From contig JAYMTF010001883.1 in the NCBI GenBank assembly GCA_036897485.1, positions 1 to 20,833 on the forward strand: a stretch of 20,833 bases of DNA, written 5' to 3'. Under the pieces are notes generated by a model, which saw nothing but the letters and a program-made list of their open reading frames with translations, searched no databases and was not told where the DNA came from. Positions 1 to 7,787 of this stretch are shown here, piece after piece. A program made the position numbers and the translations under genes. Source of the DNA: Pelargonium nanum. Its lineage: Eukaryota > Streptophyta > Magnoliopsida > Geraniales > Geraniaceae. The first letter of the stretch is position 1. The number at the start of each line of letters is the position of its first letter.

Positions 1-1528
1 AAGACGGCAAGGACGTTTGGGTCTTTGACATTGATGAGACCACTCTCTCTAATCTACCTTACTATGTTCACCATGGATTTGGGTAAGTACTTTTTTAAAC
101 TATAATATTGTTTTAGGATCAGTTTAGCGTATCTCGAGATAGTTTTAACATCGACTGACTTTCTGAATGCAACCCATACGTTGGTTTGATGCACTTACGA
201 AGAAATCTCTTGAATGTAATAATGTTTAAACTCAGGTGACCGGACACTGAGCAAATCACATTAACTATCAATTTTTATTTTGTATGGTAAGATGTATCTT
301 CAGATCAGTTTAGTGTATCTCGAGATAGTTTTATCATCGACTGACTTTATGGAAGCAACTTATACCTTGGCTTGACACCCTTACGAGAAAATCTTTTGAC
401 TGTTATAATGTTTAAATTCAAGTGACTAAGAAGTGAGCAAATCACGTTAAAAGTTAGGCCAAAAACATTTTTACAAAACATAACCATAGAATACTACTAT
501 TAGTCAACTTTTTTTTTGGTCAAGGCGCTCAAATGTGATCCAAACGATTTGATATGTTGGATTAAGATTTGATATTTTTCATTCATCATAGCTATTAATT
601 AGCAAAGTTCGACTATATCAGTTCACTATCGATTTTTCAACTTGTTTAAACTAGCTCTTCATGTCCAACGAGTTTGGACTAAACACTTAAATTAGTTTAT
701 ACTTTATAGGTCAACCCTAATCGCTTAACCGACATGTCGGTACAAAATTTTCTTATTATGATTTGTTTTATTATGTGAAATTAATATATAATATTTTTCT
801 TAACATATAGTGTGGAGGTATACAATGCAACATTATTCAATGCATGGGTATCAAAAGGCAAAGCACCAGCATTGCCAGAGAGTCTAAAATTGTACAAGAA
901 ATTGGTGAAAATTGGGATAAAGATTGTGTTCTTAACAGGAAGATCTGAGTTTCAGAGAAATGCAACAATGGCCAATCTCAAGCAACAAGGCTACACCACT
1001 TGGGAGAAGCTCATTCTCAAGTAAAATTACTAAACTTTTTTTATAGTTAAATTTGTTTCGGTTTTCGGTTTTTGATTGAGCTGATTATTCCGATTTTCTT
1101 TCTATAACGTCGCAGAGTCTGTTATGTACTCTTGGTAAATTTTTTGAAAATTCATCCATAACTTCATACAAAATATTTGGCTGACTAATTGGATTTTTGT
1201 TTTTCGTTAGCTTTAAATGTTATCTATTGCACTCGCAACGATTACTGCGATCATTCAATCATATTATTATATTTGTTTTGTTATATGCTTTAAATAATTT
1301 GTAGAACTATTTGTTAATGATATGATGGATCTAAATATGATATTGTCGGGTTGCAGAAACGGGTTATATCCAAATGCAATGGTGTACAAATCGGGTGAAA
1401 GAGCAAAGCTCGAGAAGGATGGATATAGGATTATAGGAGTTATGGGTGATCAATGGAGCGATCTCTTGGGTGCTCCAACGGGTAATCGGACCTTCAAAGT
1501 ACCCAACCCGATGTACTACGTTAGTTAA
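1..1528 (+). CDS. Acid phosphatase (HAD superfamily, VSP/acid phosphatase 1 type), 5'-partial
   Basis: This is the 3' part of a secreted plant acid phosphatase gene; the window starts inside its first coding exon. I read exons 1-82, 811-1020 and 1357-1528 (stop TAA at 1526-1528), which give 153 residues from base 3. HAD motif I is visible as FDIDET close to the window edge, motif II as IVFLTGR in exon 2, and motif IV as GDQWSD in exon 3. The C-terminus PNPMYYVS is typical of the family. Introns are 83-810 (GTAAGT donor) and 1021-1356 (TTGCAG acceptor). Exons 2 and 3 are the same size (210 and 172 bp) as in the complete copy downstream, so the two are tandem duplicates with the same intron phases. 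The visible part has no stop or frameshift. Family members hydrolyse phosphate monoesters or act as vegetative storage proteins; which applies here cannot be told. The signal peptide and start lie outside the window. Confidence 0.9.
117..450. repeat. Two-copy direct repeat of about 148 bp in acid phosphatase intron 1
   Basis: Two diverged copies lie at about 117-264 and 303-450, 186 bp apart. Both begin GATCAGTTTAG(C/T)GTATC and share CTCGAGATAGTTTTA, ATCGACTGACTTT, TAATGTTTAAA and GAGCAAATCAC. The copies differ by substitutions and small indels, so the duplication is not recent. The intron of the downstream paralogue lacks it, so it arose after the two genes separated or was lost there. Confidence 0.85.
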
Positions 1529-1603
1529 TTTACATGTCACAAGGTCTCGTACTACTCAATATTTATGCTTCACGTTAGTTTCTTCTCCATGGATCTCAAG
1601 AAT

Positions 1604-1609
1604 AATAAA
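1604..1609 (+). terminator. Possible poly(A) signal AATAAA of the first acid phosphatase gene
   Basis: AATAAA lies about 75 bp past the stop codon, in a suitable place for a near-upstream polyadenylation element. Plant poly(A) signals are loose, so this is only a positional guess. Just after it, a short segment (GAAGTCAATATT) is repeated 29 bp downstream, at 1612-1623 and 1641-1652, separated by an A-run. Confidence 0.35.
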
Positions 1610-1764
1610 ATGAAGTCAATATTCGATCCAAAAAAAAAATGAAGTCAATATTGTTGCCGAATTTTATTTCTAATTTATAAATATAAACAGTATTGATTCC
1701 AATGATGTTATGCATTGTTAATGTAATTACAGTAATTACTTGTTGATTATTTAAATAAAGTTAT

Positions 1765-2300
1765 TGTTGGGATGTTCATTAATCATGTGATTATATCGGT
1801 AATCACATGGTTAATAAATTAACTTGTTGATGAAGAATGTTTAAATATTATAACCTACAATGATATATCCGCTCATGTTCACTTGACCTACCTTGACTCA
1901 CTCAAGACCATCCGGAGACATAAGTTAAGATATGACTTAAGAAAGTCACGCCCGAACAAGTAAACGCTCTTTGAGGTTTGCAACAGTCGAGAACCACGTC
2001 TGATTGGTAAGCACACTACGGAGCTCCCAAATTTATATCAAGATAAGTATTGAAACCAGTTCTCCCAATATAAAAGCACCAAACAAACAGAAAAAACAGT
2101 TCACAGTGAATTTACCAGCTCCCAAAAATAAGCATTGTATTACAAAAACAATGCAAATCAGTTTAACAAATTTTTTTTAATTAACTTTGTTCTCCTTGTT
2201 TTTTCATTAACAAAAATTGTTTACTCTTATTTTTTGTATTTGTTTTTATTGAAATTGTTCTTGTAATCATTTCTTCTTGTTCTTGTCTCATCAAATCAGT
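1765..2300 (+). mobile_element. Possible solo-LTR remnant (LTR-like sequence)
   Basis: The stretch begins TGTTGGGATG, a common plant LTR start. A long hairpin follows (1779-1814), then a more balanced-composition stretch, a TATA-like ATATAAAAG near 2069-2077, and a T-rich tail resembling R/U5. I could not find a convincing CA end, a target duplication or a second LTR, so the right border is arbitrary. The SINE at 2492-2693 sits in the T-rich sequence further right. It could also be ordinary intergenic DNA. Confidence 0.3.
1779..1814. repeat. Inverted repeat: 15-bp arms, 6-nt loop
   Basis: The left arm TTAATCATGTGATTA (1779-1793) and right arm TAATCACATGGTTAA (1800-1814) are complementary apart from one T:G wobble. 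They flank the loop TATCGG. As RNA all 15 positions would pair. It lies 14 bp inside the possible LTR start. Confidence 0.85.
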
Positions 2301-2476
2301 TTTTCTGTTTGTTTTGTGCTATAAATCAATTTCTTGTTTCAACTTTAAGTTCTGTTTTGCATTTTCTTTTAACCTACTTGTTTGGAAATTGTAAATATTA
2401 TTTGTCTTGGTTTGTTGCATATGTTTTTTTCGTACGAAATTGTGCATATGTTTTTTCATGTGAACAAAGAATTTGT

Positions 2477-2708
2477 ACTTTGTACCATTAACCAAGGCAT
2501 GTTGGGTCAAGCTGTTGATGCGCTTTGGATTTCCTTTGAGGTCTCAGGTTCGAGCCTCTTTGCCGATGGTATGGGGTAAGATTTATGGGTTTAAGGGGAG
2601 AACTAACAACTAACAAGGATGACGCCCCCACTAGAGCCTGAGAAACACAGGCCGTATAGGCCTGCTTGTCCCGTTGCTTATCAAAAAAATAAAACTTTGT
2701 ACCATTAA
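2477..2708 (+). mobile_element. tRNA-derived SINE with 15-bp target site duplication
   Basis: ACTTTGTACCATTAA occurs exactly at 2477-2491 and again at 2694-2708, flanking a 202-bp body (2492-2693). The body has the layout of a Pol III SINE. A tRNA-like A-box region GGGTCAAGCTGTTGATGCGC lies near 2503-2522, and a B box GGTTCGAGCC at 2547-2556 fits the consensus GGTTCGANNCC. The unrelated 3' part ends in a short A-rich tail (TCAAAAAAATAAA). Long exact duplications with an A-rich tail are the mark of LINE-mediated retroposition. No coding sequence is present. The perfect duplication suggests a fairly young insertion. The SINE family was not identified. Confidence 0.9.
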
Positions 2709-3086
2709 ATTAAAAAGTTTGGTATTCATTGAGTTAGAAAGTGGAATTAAAATAGTAATACTATGTAAAGAACCATAGCAAACAAGACAATCAGATTAAA
2801 ATATATCAATTAGATTGAACGTCATATTAGTTCGAACACATACAAAAATACATGCATTATCTCACACGAGTCAATCTGTCTCCTTAAAGTATTCATCCTA
2901 TACCAACTCAATCAGGCACATTTGGCCCCAACTATTTTATAATTTTTTTTAATGTAAAGCAGATTGGTTCATGTGAGTTCATACATGATTTTTTAACGTG
3001 AGCTAATGTACGTCTGATTTGATATTACATCAAACTCAATTCCCTCAATAACAAGAAGTCTTTTGTAAGTATATGCACATAAAAAA

Positions 3087-3092
3087 CACGTG
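3087..3092 (+). promoter_or_regulatory. G-box CACGTG upstream of the second acid phosphatase gene
   Basis: A perfect CACGTG lies about 50 bp before the TATA box and 101 bp before the start codon. G-boxes are bound by bHLH factors such as MYC2, and VSP-type phosphatases in Arabidopsis are jasmonate-responsive. That this gene is regulated in the same way is inference. Confidence 0.45.
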
Positions 3093-3134
3093 CACATCTC
3101 AACATGAAAATCGTTTTTTTTTTATCGAGAATTA

Positions 3135-3152
3135 AGCTCTATATATAGAGCT
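3135..3152 (+). promoter_or_regulatory. TATA box inside an 18-bp perfect palindrome
   Basis: AGCTCTATATATAGAGCT reads the same on both strands and has TATATATAG at its core (about 3140-3148). It ends 40 bp before the ATG at 3193, so it is well placed as the core promoter of the acid phosphatase gene, with a very short 5' leader. Confidence 0.7.
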
Positions 3153-3192
3153 AAATTGCATTTCCATCACTCATTGCCTTTTCCACAAGATA

Positions 3193-4734
3193 ATGAGAAT
3201 GAGAATATTTCAACGGCTAGTTATTTTTCTTGCAGCCATCTATGTTGCAACATCTCAAAGTGACACTCCTCAGCCCATCCACCATCTCCGGCCAAGCTCC
3301 GGCAGCCGCGCCGCCGGCGTGTCTTGCCGGAGTTGGAGATTCGGCGTTGAGACTAACAGCATCATTGGGTGGCCAACCGTCCCGAAAGAATGTGAACACT
3401 ACGTCGGCGACTACATGCTCGGAGAGCAATACCGGCAAGACTTCGCCGCCGTCACCGCGGCGGCGTGGACCTATGTGAGGGGCCTGAACCGCTCCAACGA
3501 CAGCAAGAACGTTTGGGTCTTTGACATCGACGAGACCAGTCTCTCTAATCTACCTTACTATGCTCAACATGGATTTGGGTAAGTACTTTTATTTTAGGAA
3601 AAAAATCATTTTTTTTACGGATCAGCGAGCGTACCAACACCAAAACTCGAAACTGACACATCAAACACGGGCAACGAAACAAATAATGAAATGGACAACA
3701 AGTCATCACGTAACACACAATTGTTTTAAATGATAAGAAAAAATTTGCAATTAATTATCTTATAATAAAGGTAAAAAATTTAATTTGTCCCTGAATTTTC
3801 ATGTTTTGACTCAATTTGATTCATAAATTTTTTTAAACGCAAAATAGTCTCTAAACTTTCGTGTTTCGACCTAATTTGGTCCATGAACTTTCAAACATTG
3901 ACCCAAAATGGTCCTTACTCTTAGAGCTTATATCAAAAGTTTATGGACCAAATCGGGTCAATATTTCAAAGTTCAGGGAGTATTTTTGGTTAAAAAAAAA
4001 GTTCATGGACCAAGTTGGTTTGAAACACGAAAGCTCATGGACCATAATGGGTCGAAACACGAAAATTCATGTACTATATTTGGTTTAAAAAAATTTGAGA
4101 ACCAAATCGGATCGAAACACGAAAGTTCAGGAACTACAAATTGCTTAACCCTGATCGGGTCTATTTTATATGATACGATCCTAAAAAATGTCAAATTTTG
4201 GATCATTCTAGATCGGTTTCAAGTTGTCAACTCTAATATATTGAATCTGATTTTTGATATGTAGGGTGGAACCTTTAAATGAAACAGCATATAGTGCATG
4301 GTTCTTTGAAGGAAAAGCACCAGCATTGGCAGAGAGCCTAAAGTTGTACAAGAAATTGGTGAGAATTGGGATAAAGATTGTGTTTTTAACGGGAAGACCT
4401 GAGTTCATAAGAAATATCACAATCACCAATCTCAACAACCAAGGCTACACCACTTGGGAGAAGCTCATTCTCAAGTAAATTACTTCTAATTATTTACTAT
4501 TTTGTCATCAACAATTTGTATAATGATTTGATGGATCCAAATATGATCTTGTCGGGTTGCAGAAATGGATCATACCCTGACACAATTGTGTACAAGTCGG
4601 GTGAAAGAGCGAAGCTGGAAGAGGAAGGATATCGGATCATAGGAAACATAGGCGATCAATGGAGCGATCTTTTGGGTGCACCTATGGGTAATCGGACCTT
4701 CAAAGTGCCCAATCCGATGTACTATCTTAGTTAA
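3193..4734 (+). CDS. Acid phosphatase (HAD superfamily, VSP/acid phosphatase 1 type), complete
   Basis: Exons 3193-3578, 4265-4474 and 4563-4734 join to 768 bp, giving 255 aa, the usual length for plant acid phosphatase 1/VSP proteins. Residues 1 to about 22 form a hydrophobic signal peptide, so the product is probably secreted or vacuolar. HAD motif I is DIDET with D111, D113 and T115; motif II is FLTGR with T171; the motif III lysine probably lies in the YKSGERAKL segment; motif IV is GDQWSD. NRS (N99) and NET (N134) are possible glycosylation sites. All catalytic residues are present, unlike some storage-only VSPs that have lost the motif I nucleophile, so activity is plausible. Introns are 3579-4264 (holding a foldback repeat) and 4475-4562. 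The first ATG has a TATA box 45-55 bp upstream; a second Met is at codon 3. The gene is a tandem paralogue of the partial gene upstream. Confidence 0.95.
3770..4150. repeat. Foldback (long inverted repeat) element in acid phosphatase intron 1
   Basis: Left arm (3770 to about 3914) and right arm (about 3945-4150) are imperfect reverse complements around a centre near 3930. The arms are themselves built from a degenerate unit of about 35 bp: TTTCGTGTTTCGAC and TTTGGTCCATGAACTTTC on the left, GAAACACGAAAGTTCA and GGACCAAAT on the right. The outer ends GGTAAAAAATT and GCTTAACC are weakly matched. No clear target duplication was found. It is probably an old non-autonomous foldback element in the intron. 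Confidence 0.75.
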
Positions 4735-4969
4735 GAAAAATGCTATTTGTCTTGTGTTAAAAATAAATAAATGTCAAGTCTAAGGATTTAGAGGACAAGT
4801 ACTAGGTCGCAAGAATTTTGTGTGTACTTTGGATAAAATTAGAACAAAAACTCTTTAATTAGAACTAATTTATTGGATTATTCATCCTGAAATATTGAAA
4901 TCACATCAAAAGAGAACATACTCTATATGCAAACAGAAACTGATGATGTATAATATATTTTCAAATTTT

Positions 4970-5014
<45 letters not shown>

Positions 5015-5259
5015 ACAAACACTCCCAAAACTTAAAAAGTATGGCTTGGGGGAAAACAATCCTCCTGGCCCTTGGGAGAGAAGTGCTGACGAAACAAACC
5101 CTAAGACGCCGAGAAGTGACAATCTGTAATCGCCTCCTGTTACTTTTTCAAAAATAACTCCGGTGACGATTCGAGGATAAGAAAGAAAATGCACACTCAA
5201 AAGCCAAATGAAGAGAATGTGATCAAGTTCGTGTATGCAATGATGGATTGCATGATACC
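4735..5259. other. Convergent 3' ends of acid phosphatase and profilin, with a 39-bp poly(A) run
   Basis: No gene is seen here. AATAAATAAAT near 4762-4772 could serve polyadenylation of the acid phosphatase gene. An uninterrupted run of 39 A's lies at 4975-5013. Sequence from about 5014 to 5259 is probably the 3' UTR of the profilin gene on the minus strand. Open frames across the A-run are products of the homopolymer. Confidence 0.6.
4975..5013. repeat. Homopolymer (A)39
   Basis: Thirty-nine consecutive A's on the plus strand. It could be a mononucleotide microsatellite or the tail of an old retroposed sequence. No flanking duplication was found to decide. The length may be inexact because sequencing is unreliable in such runs. 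Confidence 0.95.
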
Positions 5260-6687
5260 TTAAAGACCTTGATCAACCAGGTAATCCCCCAACCTTTCGA
5301 CAACCATGTTACACTGTCCTGGCGTCACAGGTTCCTCGTAGAGGCCGAAAATCAGCGCTTGCCCGGTTCTCTTTATGGTGACGCCACCAGAGCCCTGCAC
5401 AGCCAAAGGTTGAACAATGTATTCAATGAAGTGAAACGCAAGATTTGGCAAATTATGGTATGAACTTTATGAGCAATAAGTTGGTAAAGAATATCAGGGG
5501 TCGGGTAAGTAATTGCTGGGGACATTTGGCTTGCGAAGCTTTATAAAAGTAGAAGCAAAAACAATGTGGCATCCATGTGATGGTGCAAACTTTTTTTCAG
5601 TGCAAATATCGCTACAGTATAATAGTACAGCTAACGCATACGAAAATGAAATCCACAAAGATTCTTGACCAAGTAATGTAGGACTGTGTTTAACATGAGC
5701 GAGCACTTGAATTATAACTCTGATAAGTGAACAAGAGATCCATGAAAATACCTTCTTCCCACGGATGACAGCTCCAGGCTCTCCCTGGATGACCATATAC
5801 TTTGTGCCACCAAGGTATAACCCGGTCGGGGCAAGGAAGCCAGGTTCATCAAAATCTTTCATTATTCCTTTAATCTCATCAGGCTTAACCTACACACATG
5901 AAATGCATATGCACATTATGATCGGAAAATCCCTAATCTAGTAATTACCTAAATACACCTACATTTTCTCTGATTCATATACAAAATCCCTTAGATCATC
6001 TACATTTGCATGTAATTTTGTAACCAAAACCAACCAGAATCAGATCACTACTATACACTCAGACTTTAAACAATAATGAACATTACCACCAAATGTAGCT
6101 CATTAAACACACTACGACTATATTCATGAACATGAAGATCGTTAGCAATACCTAAATACTTCAACATTTTCTCTAATCCATGTACAAAAACCCTTGGATC
6201 ATCTACATTTTCATGTAATTTCAAAACCAAAACCAACCAGAATCAGATCACTACACTAAACTTACACTAAAAAGAACTGTGAACATTACTACCAAATATA
6301 GTTCACTACATACTATGACTATTCATTCACATGAAGATCGTTAAATCTACCTAAATACACCAACATTATCATGTAATTTCATAACCAAACCAACCAGAAC
6401 CAGACCACCACATCAAATCTAAACTAAAAATTTGTCGTAAATCGTAATCATGAACATTACATTAATTAACCGATCCACAAGCAAATGAGCTAAGAAAATC
6501 AAACCAAAATCCTCAAAATCAAACAAAATTACCACACAACAAGCCTCGCAATCCAAAACCCTACCTCAGGGAATTTAGAGCTCTGAGCCCAAACGCTACC
6601 GTCGTGGCCGACGATGGCGGCGGCGGCGAGATTGTGGCCTTCGATGTCGCACATCAAGTGCTCGTCAACGTACGTTTGCCACGACAT
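5260..6687 (-). CDS. PRF: Profilin (actin monomer-binding protein)
   Basis: Exons 6565-6687, 5752-5889 and 5260-5394 on the minus strand join to 131 aa plus stop, the standard plant profilin length; three exons is also the usual plant layout. The protein starts [11 protein letters not shown], with W3 and Y6 of the poly-proline site and conserved C13 and C115. It contains [31 protein letters not shown] and VIRGKK-GSGG, and ends with the [12 protein letters not shown] helix. Profilin binds G-actin, proline-rich proteins and phosphoinositides in the cytosol and controls actin filament turnover. Plant profilins are also known pollen and food pan-allergens. All introns have GT/AG ends (6564-5890 and 5751-5395). 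The first intron carries a three-copy tandem repeat. No damage to the reading frame is seen. Confidence 0.97.
5948..6464. repeat. Three-copy tandem repeat (about 200 bp unit) in profilin intron 1
   Basis: Copies begin with CCTAAATAC at 5948, 6151 and 6350, spaced 203 and 199 bp. Copies 1 and 2 share the blocks CATTTTCTCT, GATCATCTACATTT, AACCAGAATCAGATCACTAC and CATGAAGATCGTTA. Copy 3 is shortened by an internal deletion and ends near 6464. The repeats fill most of the 675-bp intron. Confidence 0.9.
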
Positions 6688-6784
6688 TTTCTGCTACAAG
6701 CAATTCTCTATATATTGATCGATTGCTTCTGGTGTGTGAGTGTACAGAAAATTTTCTGGTTTTGAACTTTGGAGAAGAGGGAAG

Positions 6785-6793
6785 ATATAAATA
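6785..6793 (-). promoter_or_regulatory. Likely TATA box of the profilin gene
   Basis: Read on the minus strand this is TATTTATAT, about 100 bp before the profilin ATG, which would give a leader of about 65-75 bases. A second TATATA at about 6707-6714 is too close to the ATG for a normal leader. Confidence 0.45.
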
Positions 6794-6799
6794 GTAAGA

Positions 6800-7787
6800 G
6801 ATGAGAGTGGGACCCGATTGGGAAATGACGGTGCGATTTAAAAGATGGACATTTTGGTTACGCATCCACCGTTGATTTCTAAACATGATTGCATGAGTGC
6901 CGTTCACGTTCCTCTTTCAGATTCTTAGTCACACCTTTGGGCCATAGGTTGGTGAAATTGTTTAAGAACAATCTCGTAACCAAGAGCTCGCAATTTGGAT
7001 CCGAACTAAAAAAAATCCGAAACTTGAGCAAAAGTTCATATAATCTGATCCAACCTGACCAATTTTCAGGTCGGGTTTATCTAGATTGGATTGGAGGATT
7101 TTGAGCTTTAGTGTGAAATGTGCAGATTTGTTCAATTCGATCCAATCAGACTCAAAATTTGATCGGACGGTTCTAAGTCGAATTGATTTTCAAATGCCCA
7201 CAGATTCAAACCCAAAAGTTTACTCTAAGTTTATCCTATAAAAATTGCAGGTCACATCAGATCGAATCGAGCAAATCTACATAAACCTACTAAAATTTGA
7301 AATCCGAACTAATCAGCAACACAAAACCCACCGGGTCCAAACACCTTTTGTTAGATACGGGTTAAGATTTCTCAACCCAAACCGATCTAAAACCCGAAAT
7401 TATCACATCTACCCAGAGCTAGCCAATTCGACTCAAACCTGTGGGAGCCTCAACATCCGCCCACAACCTGAAACTAGTACGAAACGCAACCTTTTTCTGG
7501 AATGGGTTTAACTTCACTCGAAACTTGAATTCTTCATAATGTGGTCGCTAAACTTTCATGCAATCTGAACACAAACAATTTCATGTACAAATTTAAACTT
7601 ATTTTTCTTGATTCCAAGTAGTCTCTACATATAATAACAGCCAATAACCAGAAGTAAAGCTAAAGAAGAAGAAAAGATGTTCCCTATATAATTTATATTT
7701 TTGGAAAAATCGATGGACTGAGGCCTAACTGGTCCTCGTCTCCAGAGGCTCCGCCTCTGGTTGTTGTCGGGTTTCCTTGGAGAGAGA
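6800..7787. other. Intergenic region between profilin and the Pol III subunit gene; degenerate repeat-like sequence
   Basis: No gene is supported. About 6990-7500 is rich in ATCCGAAC, GGTCGGGTTT, AACCCGA and related words, with AATCCGAACTAA repeated. This resembles the degenerate dispersed repeats common between plant genes, but I found no terminal repeats or target duplication. The 3' UTR of the Pol III subunit gene should occupy about 7600-7787. It holds a perfect 7-bp hairpin, CCAGAGG-CTCCG-CCTCTGG (7742-7760). Confidence 0.4.

Noticed and set aside
2477..2570. B box considered as a tRNA gene
   Set aside because: No tRNA cloverleaf or acceptor stem can be folded; the flanking duplication and A-rich tail mark it as a SINE.
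3217..3478. Overlapping frames on both strands within acid phosphatase exon 1
   Set aside because: They are shadows of a GC-rich coding exon whose own frame has signal peptide and HAD motifs.
4961..5200. Minus-strand open frame ending in a poly-Phe run
   Set aside because: The poly-Phe comes from the A39 homopolymer; no conserved protein is seen.
5948..6464. Repeats considered as a CRISPR array
   Set aside because: The units are ~200 bp, adjacent and diverged, in a plant intron; there are no short identical repeats with unique spacers.
7245..7511. 88-codon plus-strand frame in the profilin-Pol III intergenic region
   Set aside because: It lies in degenerate repeat-like sequence, has no recognisable domain and no promoter.
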